DNA of 64,000 nucleotides from a candidate division KSB1 bacterium. Lineage in GTDB: Bacteria; Zhuqueibacterota; Zhuqueibacteria; Residuimicrobiales; Krinioviventaceae. Numbering within the stretch: position 1 is the first letter of the stretch; each line of letters starts with the position of its first letter. The notes beneath the pieces were generated by a model. That model was not told where the DNA came from. It worked only from the letters and a program-made list of their open reading frames with translations, and did not search any database. The stretch is taken from positions 620,001 to 684,000 of the forward strand of contig JAXHMJ010000005.1 in NCBI GenBank assembly GCA_034521575.1, given 5' to 3'. The position numbers and the translations under genes were made by a program. This document shows positions 1 through 10,789 of this stretch, piece after piece.

Positions 1-7
1 GCCCTGA

Positions 8-3000
8 GTCCAAATCGGATTCGAATCCTTTGATACACGCCAAATTGATCCCAATAAACCGCCTGCCCTTGTTGAAATCGGTGAAAATTTAAGCGTCAGC
101 CTTGACGGGCTGCGTGTGAATGTTGCGTCAGAGACGGATTCTGTTTTATTTTCCGGAAATATTTACAGCCGTTTATTTGCAAATCATGACGGCTCCGCCT
201 CCAAAGCGATTCCGTTTACCGCTGATCTGAGTACAGACAGCGCTCAATTTCATCTGGACGCATCCCTGCTGAGTCAGGAAACCCTGCCCCTGGGATGCGG
301 TGAGTTCCGTGTTCTGTCCAATGGTTCACAAAGTATGCACGTCTCGGCTCCGCTCACCCGCAATATTTTTGAATTGACGATTCTGCAGGGGATCCTTTCT
401 CTGCCGCGTCTGTCTGAGGGATTTGATCTCACCCTGAACCAGCTATGCATCGACCCGGACAGCGTCAGTATTCCGGATATCAATCTGGCCTCCGGCAATG
501 AGCAGGTCCTCTCTTTGTTCGGAACAGATATTACGGTAAACGGGATATCATTCAACATCCCCTCTCCCGACCTGCTTGAGCTGCACCTCAAGGGAAGTAT
601 GCTTTTGTTCGGCAAAGATATCGGCTTTTCCGATCTCACGGTCACCACGGATTGTGCGCTGGCCAATGCAAACCTGACCGTCAATCCCGTAGACCTCATT
701 GAAGAGTCGTTGTCGCTTGATTCTCTACGTATACGCAACAGCAATTTATACGTATACGGGATGTTTACCGCTTTCAGGCCGTTTGACAACCTGGGCAGTC
801 TGTATACGATTCGCATTGATACGGAAGGAAATTGGCTTGACCCTCAGGGCAATAAACTGGCGGCAAAATCGATCAACATTCTCACGGGAGAATCCCCCGC
901 GGATGCGGGCATTTCTCTGGGCATGGCGCCGCTGAATGTGGTGTGCAAACTCGCAGATGTGAATCTGAGCTTTAACGGTCCATCCAACAAAGAAGCTTCC
1001 GGCCATATCGATATCGACATCAACAGCTACTGGCCGACCGCTTTTGAAGATGATATCAAAATCCCCATCATGGGATCGCTCAGTTTTCCGGAAACGGACG
1101 GCAGTCAGGACAACTGGCTCATCAATGAGACAAGCGTCTCCGTCATTACCCTCGCCGATTTGCTTAACCTGGAAATGAACAATATATCCGTGCAGAAAGA
1201 TTCGGTATTTGCCATTTCATTGGGTGGAAATTTTTCTTTAAACCTCCCCTCTGCTCAGCAAGATCAGGGCGGCGGCGGTGAATTCAAAGATTTCCTGCTC
1301 AAAGAGGGGACATTTGAATTCGGTCAGGTCGTCAACGTTAATATTGATATCAGCGGCGTCAATGTCCAGGTGAGCAGACTGGCATTCGGGTTTGATTTGC
1401 GCAACCTGGCCACATATGATATCAAATTTGACAATAATGAAGCATCGCTGGAGAACACCACCGTCAACCACAATGGCTTTTACCTGGTGTTCGGCGGCAG
1501 CATCAGCAGCGAACTGTACGGATTTGACGGCGGTATCGATTCACTGCTTGTATTCAAATCCACAGACCGGTTTTACACCCTGATCAAAAATGCGCATTTT
1601 TCCTATTCAGACATGATCGACGGCAGCCTGGATCTTGTCCTCGATGTCGGTCTGGACGAAGTGGATTTCCAGTTTCTCATCGGCGGTCACCTGGATGTGT
1701 CTGATATAGGATTCGCTGCCGTGGGTGAAATCAGTTACAAAAGCACCACTCTGGGAGGAAGCACATTTATGTCGCCCGGATTCGGTTTGTTTCTGGGCGT
1801 TAAATCCGGACTGAACATCACGCTGGCTCCGCTTCCGATCACCATCGAGGGCGCGGGGCTGGGTATTTTCTTTAATGCGGATTCACGGGTTGAGGAACTG
1901 GTGAGATCGCATCTCGGCTTTGAAAACGATACGGCAGACGATTCTTTCTTTGACGCCTATAACGAATATAAAAGCAACTATGCCGAGATTATGACATTTC
2001 TGGAGATCTATGCCTATGGCAGTATATCTATACCGGAACAAGCCATTATGGAAGCTCAGGTGCTGTTTACCCTGGCGACTGATAAAGTGCGGCTTGATCT
2101 CAAAGTTAACGTCCTCGGCAATGAAGAATTTAAAAAATACTGTGAACTGGGAGGATCCGGATTTATCGAAGCCGGCATACCCCAGGATTTCAGTGACTGG
2201 CCGTATGCTGCCGGCAACATCACCATTGGAATGAATGCAAAAGATCAAACCGGAGTGGACCTGATCAGCATGCCTACGCCAGGTGCGACTGAAGGTCAGG
2301 TCGAATTCTTTGTTCTCAAAAACAACTGGGCGCTGCATGGCTCCATCCAGGCAAATTTTGTCAATGCCTTTGAAACAAATTTTGAATTTTTTATTGGTCC
2401 GCCCGGATTTCTGGTTAATGCCGGAATGTCCTATTCCTTTGACGCGGTGGTCGTAAAAGTTGAAATCGGCATGGGAGTCTCGCTCTGGTATGTCTGGGAA
2501 GCGCCCACAGAATGGGGCGGTTACGGCCAGGCCTGGGTGCAGGCGACCTGTATTTCCGAAGCCTTTGCCGGGGTACGCGGTGAACTGGGCGCCGCGCTGG
2601 TCGGAGAACCGGATTTTTATATTTACGGATATGCCGAATTAACCGCCTGGTTCCTGGATTTAGAGTGGAGCAAATGCGTCTGGGTGGAATGGCGCGACGG
2701 TGATATTGACGGCGGAATCGGCGGCGATTCCCGAATGCAGGAAATCATTGCACAGGCCAGCGAAGTTTCAGACCGAATTATGGGTCAGGTGGATACCATC
2801 CAGGATGACATTGCTGAGAGCAAACGCAATGCATTTACCCAGCTCTCCCCGCATGATATTAAAAATATTATCAGTACATTGCGGTCCGGACAGGCTGATT
2901 TTTACTGGAATGATCTGAAAGAGGATGCAAATGCGGTGATAAACAGTCTGGATTATTATATGACATATGTAAGCGGAGAAGATAAAACCTATGTGCAATC

Positions 3001-6000
3001 CTGTAAAACTGTTTTTGTCAATTACAAAAATGAACTAATTCAGGCGTTTAATCCCGACAAACTCGAAGAACTCAACGCAGCCCTCGACGAGTACACCGAG
3101 GCAGTGGAAAATATGAACACGGCCCTTGCCGGTAAAGTGGCCGAGTATCAGGGTATGTATGAATCACTTGGAACCCAAATTCAACAGAACAGCTTTGCTC
3201 TGGATAGTTTACTTGCTTTTTCAGATATAGAAGGTTCACCGATTGAAAATCCCCTGCAATTGAGCATGTCGGAGGGCGGCATCCCGGACTTTAGCGTGGA
3301 CCGGGCCAGAACGAAGGACAATCAGGAAAATACTGCAAAGCTTCAGCAGAGTTTTGACACCTGGTTGATAAACGTACTGGATAAACTGGAAACCATGGAA
3401 CGACTCCGGACACAGCTGTATGCGGGATTCGGACCGGGCAGTAAAATAAGCGATATCCAGGGTGAATTCATTGCATCGCTGCTGAAAGCCGATATTATGG
3501 GAACAGCCTTGCTGGAAAAAATGAGTGAATTTCATGATTTTTATCTGACCAGAAAAGACCGGTGTGATAACCTGTATTATCAAAATATCAATGAATTCAA
3601 TAATGTGTTCAGATTCAGCCGCTGGAACCCCGCCATCGGAGATAACAACCAGCAATTCATTAATGAAGCGGTTAAACGTCGATACGACGCTCTGAAGGCG
3701 CTTGCAGGCGGTTCGATCAATATTGATCCCGGAAGCATAGACTCCTGGCTGGCTTCTGAAGAGCTGGCGACCGCCTTTTACAGCATCGTTCCTTTTTTAT
3801 TCTATGACTTTACCCTGACTAAAATGGATTCTTTATACAACGCCATGGTGCCGGCCTATGATCAGGCGTTTTGGGCCAGAAATGAAATCCATCGTGATTT
3901 TACCCTGCAAACAGACGGCATCTGGAATAAATATGCAGAAATTTCCGAGAATCTATACAATTTTTATGATACCCTGATCGATGAAGTCAAGGCCTATGAA
4001 AAGACCTATGCAACATCCGCACCTGTTTCATCTGAAGAGCTGAAAAACAGGATGGACGCGCTCAGTGATGAATTCAGTTTAACCGATTTATCGGGTTTTT
4101 CAGCCGATATTACCGATCCGCAAAAACGTTATACTCCTATCTCGGCTGATTTTAGCTGGACCGGATCCGAGGAAATCTCGGAATATGCATTCAGCATTGC
4201 AAAAGGCGGCACGAATCAGTTTCAATCGATCGGAGATCTGAATCAGTTCAGTCTTGATTTTTTCCTGCCTGTCACCTGGCCTCCCGTTCAAAAACAGGTT
4301 AATGTCCGCACCCGGGTGCGCAATAAAGCCGGTTACGAGGTGGCAGGACAAGTGGTGGATATTGATCTTGAAAAGAGTATCAATCAGTCTTCCTCTTCTA
4401 TCAGGAAGACCACTCCCTATACCAGTGATGACTATGTTATTGCATCGGTCAATTTTCCTGATAATTATGCCGGCAAGGGAGTGAATGTTTTTAAAAATTC
4501 CGGTTCACAAATTCATGTGGATTGGGATGTAAACACGAGCAAAGGTCCCAGCCCCTTTGCTGAATATCGCTATCAGGTTTACCAGCAGAATTCACCCGGG
4601 AATCCGGTTGTCAACTGGACCAGCACCGGCACTTTGAGCGAGGCCACAATACGCGATTTGCGTCTGAATGCCAACACGTCATCCCCTTATATTGTCAAAG
4701 TTGCCGGCTATGATGCCGAAGGAACCGTTCGCTGCACCAGAGAATCACCGCCGTTGTATATTAACCAGACCGCACCGCATTTTCCGGATGATATTCAAAT
4801 GCAAATCATCCGACCCTCCGGCGAAAACCGGGTCGTATTCCAGGGAAAACAGGCCCGGGACTGGTTCTCGGATGAAAACAGCCGTCCCGGTTTGTATGTT
4901 CGTATCGATACTCTGGCCGCCTATCAGTATAAACTGTACTATGAAAACCAGAATCCGGACAGCGTTTCCTGGCAGACGATCGATGGGTATGCTCTGCCCC
5001 AATATGATCATCATGCTTATAAAACAGGCGATGCTGTTCATATTGATCTCGGGGTGTTTCCCTATAAAGCGGATACAAAACTCGCCCTGCGCGCACGCAA
5101 TCTGCATGCAGCAACGGATAACGGATTCGGCCCTGTAAAAACCGTGGATCTACCCCGGCAGGAGGACGAGACACCGCCCCTGGCGCCGTCATTCGACATT
5201 GCCGGAAAAGATGAAAACGGCAATATCCTTCTGAATATTGTCTCCCCTGCCCGAGATCCGGAAAGCGGTATTGCAGGATATCAGTACAGACTTGTGAATT
5301 ATAACAATAATCAACGCAGCATACGGCGTTTCCCCCGGAACGCATTGCAGGTTGATTTTCCGGCTGATTCTGTCTATCCCGGAAAAAAACTGACTATACC
5401 TCTCAACCATGATTCTCTGAATGTGCGCGGTATGTGGGTCGGCGTCTATCTGGCCGGTGTCAATTATTCAGGCGCTCGAGGCGGCAGTGATGTTGATTTT
5501 ATCGGTTTCCCGCCCGACAAACCGGAATTGAATGCATCCTTACAACACATGTCCATACCGGGATCAGACCCTTACACGATATTGAAATTCGCAATCAATA
5601 CAGATCAGCATCCGGCGGATTTTTCAGTGAACCTGAAACTCGGTACAACTCTGAACGGCAGTGATATTGAAAGTGTCAGCTATATGTTCGGTCCCGGTTA
5701 CAGAAATGCACTGGAAAACAGTATTCGATTGCCGGACAGTTTAACCTTCAGCAGTCCGATCTACGTCACTGCACGATCTGTTTCCCGAATGCTTAACAAT
5801 CACCGGGAAAGATCAGATTCTGTCTCTGTTTTTCTCATGACGCCGGATCCCCCCATGTTCACCGAGGTGACGCAAAACGAACAAGGTTATCTGGTTATAC
5901 CGATTTCCTCGCCTGCGTTTAACGGCAGAACACCCGCTTCTTATCAATTTGAAATCCAAAACAGCTTTCGCGAAAATCAGACCGTCGCCAGAGCCTTTCC

Positions 6001-7378
6001 CCTGGACCCGCTGCAGGCTGATTTCAGCAATGACCAGATTCAGGCCGGAGAACAGCTGCAGCTTCCGGTCCTGGCAAAAGATATGGCTCCGACCCTACGG
6101 GTCAAGCTGAAAGCGTACAGTGCAGACGGCAATGTTGCCATAAATGAGGTGCGCTATACGCCTGTTCCTCCCCTGCCCCGGATTAACGGCAGCATTACCC
6201 GTCATTCGCTCTCGAAGGATTATGTACTCCGGCTGCAGGGATATTGGACGGACGCCATCATGCAAAAGAATTCAAGTATCAAGGTCTTTATCGGCAGCGA
6301 AAAAGGCAGCAATGATATTTCTGAAAAATCTCTTTACAATGCCGTCAGTTACGGCAAACAAGGATACAATATTTTCAACCTTCCGGAAGACGTAGGCGAC
6401 TATCAAGAATTGTATTTATCAGCCAGGAATGTAACCGCCGCCGGTCAAAAATCCGCCTCTTTCGATACCGTACTCAGCGTTCCGCCGCCGCTGATGTTTG
6501 ACCAGGTGGCAAAGAATGAACAGGATAATTTGATGATCCACATGCTGAGCAGCGGATTTGCCCCGGATGTAAATGTTGCCGGCTATCAGTTTGCTGTCTT
6601 TATCAATGACGAGACCAAAACGCCCATCCGGCCGTTCCCGGCCAGCTTGTCGGAATTTGACTTTACGCCGCAGCAGGTCATTTTCGGCGAGAATCTCGAG
6701 CTGCCCGTGCACATGTCCGAATTGCCGCTGCAAAAGCTTGTACTGGTTATTCTGAAAGCCATCAGCACGACAGGTGAAACATCAACCCATCAAATAGGTT
6801 ATATGCCGTATCCTCCGATTCCGGTGACAGCTTTTATTGCCCGGGATGATCAGCTGAAATTTCAGGGCAAATTTGAGAATAGTTACCTGTTCGGCGGTCA
6901 ACTGACCCTGCATTTTGCTCTGGGCTCTTTTCCCGGAGGTGATGATATCCTCAAAGGGCAATTCAGTCTCGGTACAGGCGGCTATTACAATGCCTCGTTC
7001 AGTCTAAGTGACGTTCAGGTGGGCGAGTATTATCATTTATCCAGCTGGTACCTGAAAAACAATCGGAAATCCGGAGTCTATCAAAAGCAGTTGACCGTTC
7101 CCTGCGAACCGATGTTTGTCGAGATCCGACAGCAAGATGATCAGTCCCTGAGTTTGCCGATTGTCTCCACCGGTTTTAACGGTGATCCGGAACTCAAAGG
7201 ATATCAGTTTGCGGTGGGCAGCGCATCCGGCCAGTATGATGTACGGCCGTTTCCCGCGTCTGAAACCATGGACTTTACCCCGGATCAGGTGCAGACAGGC
7301 CGGAACTTCGATCCTCCAGCAGCCGACCCTGGGCCTGCCGGAGAAATGTTTTGTCGCACTCAAAGCCGTGCACTCTAA
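8..7378 (+). CDS. Giant secreted/surface protein, 5'-partial, first fragment of a frameshifted gene
   Basis: I do not recognise a named family. The frame is open from base 8. A GTG at 116 could be called as a start, but there is no signal peptide there and protein-like sequence continues upstream, so the true start lies before the window. Roughly residues 1-830 are beta-rich and glycine-rich with repeating hydrophobic strands. About 870-1340 is helical and coiled-coil-like. About 1360-2420 holds repeated Fn3/Ig-like modules in which the phrases 'GYQF' and 'FPxxxxxxDF' recur at the same place. This architecture suggests a long extracellular or envelope-spanning structural protein. The frame ends early at 7378. 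Its last repeat resumes in another frame near 7306, so a single-base indel there splits the gene. The two genes downstream are also secreted and close, consistent with an operon. Confidence 0.75.
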   Translation, partial: VQIGFESFDTRQIDPNKPPALVEIGENLSVSLDGLRVNVASETDSVLFSGNIYSRLFANHDGSASKAIPFTADLSTDSAQFHLDASLLSQETLPLGCGEFRVLSNGSQSMHVSAPLTRNIFELTILQGILSLPRLSEGFDLTLNQLCIDPDSVSIPDINLASGNEQVLSLFGTDITVNGISFNIPSPDLLELHLKGSMLLFGKDIGFSDLTVTTDCALANANLTVNPVDLIEESLSLDSLRIRNSNLYVYGMFTAFRPFDNLGSLYTIRIDTEGNWLDPQGNKLAAKSINILTGESPADAGISLGMAPLNVVCKLADVNLSFNGPSNKEASGHIDIDINSYWPTAFEDDIKIPIMGSLSFPETDGSQDNWLINETSVSVITLADLLNLEMNNISVQKDSVFAISLGGNFSLNLPSAQQDQGGGGEFKDFLLKEGTFEFGQVVNVNIDISGVNVQVSRLAFGFDLRNLATYDIKFDNNEASLENTTVNHNGFYLVFGGSISSELYGFDGGIDSLLVFKSTDRFYTLIKNAHFSYSDMIDGSLDLVLDVGLDEVDFQFLIGGHLDVSDIGFAAVGEISYKSTTLGGSTFMSPGFGLFLGVKSGLNITLAPLPITIEGAGLGIFFNADSRVEELVRSHLGFENDTADDSFFDAYNEYKSNYAEIMTFLEIYAYGSISIPEQAIMEAQVLFTLATDKVRLDLKVNVLGNEEFKKYCELGGSGFIEAGIPQDFSDWPYAAGNITIGMNAKDQTGVDLISMPTPGATEGQVEFFVLKNNWALHGSIQANFVNAFETNFEFFIGPPGFLVNAGMSYSFDAVVVKVEIGMGVSLWYVWEAPTEWGGYGQAWVQATCISEAFAGVRGELGAALVGEPDFYIYGYAELTAWFLDLEWSKCVWVEWRDGDIDGGIGGDSRMQEIIAQASEVSDRIMGQVDTIQDDIAESKRNAFTQLSPHDIKNIISTLRSGQADFYWNDLKEDANAVINSLDYYMTYVSGEDKTYVQSCKTVFVNYKNELIQAFNPDKLEELNAALDEYTEAVENMNTALAGKVAEYQGMYESLGTQIQQNSFALDSLLAFSDIEGSPIENPLQLSMSEGGIPDFSVDRARTKDNQENTAKLQQSFDTWLINVLDKLETMERLRTQLYAGFGPGSKISDIQGEFIASLLKADIMGTALLEKMSEFHDFYLTRKDRCDNLYYQNINEFNNVFRFSRWNPAIGDNNQQFINEAVKRRYDALKALAGGSINIDPGSIDSWLASEELATAFYSIVPFLFYDFTLTKMDSLYNAMVPAYDQAFWARNEIHRDFTLQTDGIWNKYAEISENLYNFYDTLIDEVKAYEKTYATSAPVSSEELKNRMDALSDEFSLTDLSGFSADITDPQKRYTPISADFSWTGSEEISEYAFSIAKGGTNQFQSIGDLNQFSLDFFLPVTWPPVQKQVNVRTRVRNKAGYEVAGQVVDIDLEKSINQSSSSIRKTTPYTSDDYVIASVNFPDNYAGKGVNVFKNSGSQIHVDWDVNTSKGPSPFAEYRYQVYQQNSPGNPVVNWTSTGTLSEATIRDLRLNANTSSPYIVKVAGYDAEGTVRCTRESPPLYINQTAPHFPDDIQMQIIRPSGENRVVFQGKQARDWFSDENSRPGLYVRIDTLAAYQYKLYYENQNPDSVSWQTIDGYALPQYDHHAYKTGDAVHIDLGVFPYKADTKLALRARNLHAATDNGFGPVKTVDLPRQEDETPPLAPSFDIAGKDENGNILLNIVSPARDPESGIAGYQYRLVNYNNNQRSIRRFPRNALQVDFPADSVYPGKKLTIPLNHDSLNVRGMWVGVYLAGVNYSGARGGSDVDFIGFPPDKPELNASLQHMSIPGSDPYTILKFAINTDQHPADFSVNLKLGTTLNGSDIESVSYMFGPGYRNALENSIRLPDSLTFSSPIYVTARSVSRMLNNHRERSDSVSVFLMTPDPPMFTEVTQNEQGYLVIPISSPAFNGRTPASYQFEIQNSFRENQTVARAFPLDPLQADFSNDQIQAGEQLQLPVLAKDMAPTLRVKLKAYSADGNVAINEVRYTPVPPLPRINGSITRHSLSKDYVLRLQGYWTDAIMQKNSSIKVFIGSEKGSNDISEKSLYNAVSYGKQGYNIFNLPEDVGDYQELYLSARNVTAAGQKSASFDTVLSVPPPLMFDQVAKNEQDNLMIHMLSSGFAPDVNVAGYQFAVFINDETKTPIRPFPASLSEFDFTPQQVIFGENLELPVHMSELPLQKLVLVILKAISTTGETSTHQIGYMPYPPIPVTAFIARDDQLKFQGKFENSYLFGGQLTLHFALGSFPGGDDILKGQFSLGTGGYYNASFSLSDVQVGEYYHLSSWYLKNNRKSGVYQKQLTVPCEPMFVEIRQQDDQSLSLPIVSTGFNGDPELKGYQFAVGSASGQYDVRPFPASETMDFTPDQVQTGRNFDPPAADPGPAGEMFCRTQSRAL

Positions 7379-7814
7379 CGGCGTCACCGATATCTGTGAA
7401 CAGTTTTTTTATCCGCAGCCTCCGACACCGGTTGTCCGGTTACTGGGACTCTATCAGCCTGCGGAGGGCAATACAAACATTCTCAGATTTGAAGTTGAAA
7501 ACACATCGATTGACAGCAAAACAGGCCATCTGATTCTTGCTGCTTATCACGGATCCCGGCACTCTATCATTGTCACTGAGGATGGCAGGTACAGCTATCC
7601 TACCTGGTATTGGTCAATTGTTTACAATGAGAATTCACCGAATCCGGTCATAGAGTGCCACTTGACAAAATTAATGCCGATTGGCTGGGATTATTATGCT
7701 GAATTTAAAAGCGCGGATCGATATCGGGATAAAAAATCAGGCACGTATACGCTGAAATTCGTTCTGGGCTCTGATTTGAAATTACTCAATGTTGAGGTCG
7801 TTCAAGAGCAATGA
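7306..7814 (+). CDS. Giant secreted protein, C-terminal fragment after a frameshift
   Basis: This is the real continuation of the preceding giant gene, not a separate gene. In the earlier repeat the sequence after 'DFTPQQV' runs into 'LVLVILKAIS'. The matching text here, 'CFVALKAVHSNGV', lies in this frame and starts where the upstream frame becomes nonsense. It adds about 168 residues of a last Ig-like repeat and a beta-rich C-terminus ending at 7814. There is no own start or ribosome binding site. It ends 24 bases before the next start codon. I see no C-terminal sorting motif. Confidence 0.65.
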
Positions 7815-7838
7815 TCATTAGTGCAAAGGGATAACCGC

Positions 7839-9800
7839 ATGAAAGCTATTTTTTTGATATGTATGTTATTGACTTTTTCTCAATTGTATGCACAAAATAA
7901 ACAGGACTGCTATATCAGCGTCAAACAGGATACGGTTTACTTTTTCCTGAAAGAAAATCCGAAAATCGGTCAGGGATTCACGATTGAGCGCAAGAGCAGC
8001 CGGGATGACAGCTACACGAACATCTTTGATACGCCGATAGAACCTGTACTGAATCCGGTTGTGTTTGCAGACATGCTGGGCGATGATTATCATATGATCC
8101 GCAGTTCTCTGGGTTTGAATTCTCCCCAAGAAATGCTGCTGCGATTCCGCACGGACCGATTTGCAAGTATGGTTTATACCATGCTGTATCATCAGGTGGG
8201 GACTGCTTTGGGCAGGTTTTACAAGGCAGGAGGGTATGAATCCGGCGAAACTTTCAATTTCAGAATTCACATCAAACAGGATAAAGAGACCGTCCAAACC
8301 ATTGAAAAAAAAGTCACCATCTCGGACAGACAGCCGCGTCCTCCGCAAACGGTGCACATTCAGCAGAAACGGCGATCTGTGATCATCGAATGGGACTATC
8401 CCCGATGGCAGCCCGGTGACAAGGATATGGCGGTTCAGTTTTATCTCTACCGACAAACCGGAGACATGCCGTACCAGCGGCTTGATGACAAAATACTTTT
8501 ACGCCTGGATAACAATATCTATCACTATACAGACAGCGGGGTTGAAGCGGGTGTATATTATACCTATAAAATGACAGCCGTCGATGCCTCCGGACTGGAA
8601 AGCAAGCCCTCAAAGCCGACAACTATCCTGATTAAAGACCTGATCGCGCCGGCGCCGCCGCGCGGTCTGACCACCCTGATATTTGAAAACAGCGTGGAAC
8701 TGGTTTGGAATATGAGTCCGGAACTCGATACCCGCGCGTATCATATCTATCGCTGGAGAAACGTTGAAAAAGATTCTATCCGGCTCAATACATCCGGCAT
8801 TTCGTATGATCAGCCGCATTATATTGATTCAACCTGCATCATTGGTCAACAGTATTATTATGCCGTCACAGCGGTGGATACCGCCGGCAATGAGAGCCAA
8901 CACTCGAATCGAATATCCGCATTTCCGACAGACAGAACCCCGCCCGGACCTCCGCTGGAGCTACAGGCCAAACTGGAAAATTCTGCGGTAACTTTAACCT
9001 GGCGCGCCCCGGCTGATGCGGATGTGCACGGCTATCAGGTTGCACGCGGCCGACAACAAAACCGGCACTTTCAGGTTTTTTTGACTCCTGATCCGATTCA
9101 GGACAACTTTTTCGTTGATAAAGGTGACGGGCAGCATCGTTTCGTCCCCGGCCAGCGCTATTGCTATTCCGTCATTGCTCTGGACACCCTATGGCATCCG
9201 GGCGAACCGGCCTGGGTATGGATCAGCATACCGGACCACGAAGCGCCTGCGCGTCCGGGCAGTATGCTGCTGAAAAACGATGCGGGAACCGCCCTGACCC
9301 TGCAGTGGAACAGCTCCCCGTCTCTGGACGTTAAAGGATACATCGCTTACCGGGGAACCGATGCGCAGCTCGATTCTATCGGATTTTACCCGGCATCGAA
9401 AAGAGCGTTGCGGGACGATCAACTGTCCAAAGGCAAAACTTATTTCTACCAGATTGTGGCGGTGGATACAGCCGGAAACCGCAGTCAGCCTGCAGTTTCA
9501 GAAACAGTCACATTTCGCGATTACAGTCCTCCGCCGCCGGTGCAATATGTGAACGCGCAAAAGACCGAAACCGGCATACAGCTGTCCTGGGAACGAGTCG
9601 TGGATTTTGATCTCAAGGCCTACAAGATTTATCGTTCAACACTGCCGACCGGCCGGTTTACAGAAATCGCCACGCTGTCTCCTGAAACATTGAGATATAC
9701 GGATCAGCAGGGAACCAATGAATCCTGGTATTGCGTCAAAGCAGCCGATACATCGGGCAATGAAAGCAAAGTTAGCAGGCCGACACGTGCACAGGAGTGA
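7839..9800 (+). CDS. Secreted multi-Fn3 protein
   Basis: Secreted protein of 653 residues built almost entirely of fibronectin type III domains. I chose the ATG at 7839 because AAGGG lies 8 bases upstream and it gives a clean signal peptide (MKAIFLICMLLTFSQLYA, then QN). A GTG at 7821 would add six residues for no gain. After an N-terminal region of about 165 residues come five Fn3 units of about 95 residues. Each has the pattern PPxPPxxL...VxLxW...Y.IYR...YYY.VxAVDxxGNES. Its role is unknown; adhesive or scaffolding functions are usual for such proteins. It starts 24 bases after the giant protein and ends at the potential start of the TPR protein, so the three are probably co-transcribed. 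Confidence 0.85.
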   Translation: MKAIFLICMLLTFSQLYAQNKQDCYISVKQDTVYFFLKENPKIGQGFTIERKSSRDDSYTNIFDTPIEPVLNPVVFADMLGDDYHMIRSSLGLNSPQEMLLRFRTDRFASMVYTMLYHQVGTALGRFYKAGGYESGETFNFRIHIKQDKETVQTIEKKVTISDRQPRPPQTVHIQQKRRSVIIEWDYPRWQPGDKDMAVQFYLYRQTGDMPYQRLDDKILLRLDNNIYHYTDSGVEAGVYYTYKMTAVDASGLESKPSKPTTILIKDLIAPAPPRGLTTLIFENSVELVWNMSPELDTRAYHIYRWRNVEKDSIRLNTSGISYDQPHYIDSTCIIGQQYYYAVTAVDTAGNESQHSNRISAFPTDRTPPGPPLELQAKLENSAVTLTWRAPADADVHGYQVARGRQQNRHFQVFLTPDPIQDNFFVDKGDGQHRFVPGQRYCYSVIALDTLWHPGEPAWVWISIPDHEAPARPGSMLLKNDAGTALTLQWNSSPSLDVKGYIAYRGTDAQLDSIGFYPASKRALRDDQLSKGKTYFYQIVAVDTAGNRSQPAVSETVTFRDYSPPPPVQYVNAQKTETGIQLSWERVVDFDLKAYKIYRSTLPTGRFTEIATLSPETLRYTDQQGTNESWYCVKAADTSGNESKVSRPTRAQE

Positions 9801-9850
9801 ACCGGGCCTTTGAACAATGCAGCAATAGAATGCACAACACCGGAATTTTT

Positions 9851-10630
9851 ATGAAATTAAATTGTATACAACAGATACTTGCAGTCTTGTTGCTCCTGAC
9901 AGCAGTCAACGGATTTGCACAATCGCAAACAAAAACAGATGCCTATTCCATTTTTGAACGTCTCGAACACTATAAACAGAACCGTGATACGAGTCAGGCC
10001 CTGCTTTTGCAGTCAGCCGCGCTGGAATGTATCATTGCAGAGATTATAGAAAATGAACAGGCTCTCTATGCATCGATACAAGCCACAGGCGCTATTGACC
10101 TGAATTCGGAAAAAGTCTTGAAATATTCAAACAGAATTGAAAAATTAAATTTTATACTGGGAGAGGTGATCAACACATGGATCCCGAATCCGGACTATTC
10201 TTTTGAGAAACAGCTTGATCAGCTGCTGAACAAATACCCGAATCATCCGCTCCTTCTTGAACTCTTGTCGGAGCATTATGCAGAAAAAAGGATGTACACA
10301 CAGGCGGAATCAAGTTATCTCAAATTGCTGTCAATAGAGCCCCGGGATATTAACGGACAAAACGGACTGGCACAGGTTTACGAAAACACAGGACGCTATA
10401 ACAATGCCTTTCGGGTTTATATGCGGCTTGTTGAACTCGACCTGTCCCGGGAAGCATCCTACCGCTCTGCGATCAACATGGCTGAAAAGACAGACCAACT
10501 TGAAAAACTGGCAGAGAGATGGCAGCAGCTGTACCGGGCCCACAAGGACCTTGAACCGCTGAAAAAACACCTGATACTCGTCTGGAACAAACTGGGCAGA
10601 AATAAAGTCAGAGAGCTGTCAGACCAATAG
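9851..10630 (+). CDS. Exported TPR protein
   Basis: Exported protein of about 259 residues with tetratricopeptide repeats. The frame is open from a GTG at 9797 that overlaps the stop of the upstream Fn3 gene, and ATGs occur at 9830 and 9851. I prefer 9851 because it gives a compact signal peptide (MKLNCIQQILAVLLLL...GFAQ), although its ribosome binding site is weak. The C-terminal half holds TPR-like helices around 'YTQAESSYLKLLSIEPRD' and 'YNNAFRVYMRLVELD'. TPR proteins usually mediate protein contacts, here plausibly in assembling or anchoring the giant and Fn3 proteins. That role is inferred from gene order only. Confidence 0.75.
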   Translation: MKLNCIQQILAVLLLLTAVNGFAQSQTKTDAYSIFERLEHYKQNRDTSQALLLQSAALECIIAEIIENEQALYASIQATGAIDLNSEKVLKYSNRIEKLNFILGEVINTWIPNPDYSFEKQLDQLLNKYPNHPLLLELLSEHYAEKRMYTQAESSYLKLLSIEPRDINGQNGLAQVYENTGRYNNAFRVYMRLVELDLSREASYRSAINMAEKTDQLEKLAERWQQLYRAHKDLEPLKKHLILVWNKLGRNKVRELSDQ

Positions 10631-10789
10631 ACGTTCGCCGCTGAACACAGAGTTGAACAATTCAATCCCCCCTGCAGAACAATAATTGATGAAATATTTT
10701 CCTCATTTTTTTTGTAAGAATAGTCCTGTACCAACGACTAAACAGTTGAATCAGGTATGCTTGTTAATCGAATGAAAAAGGAGAACGCT

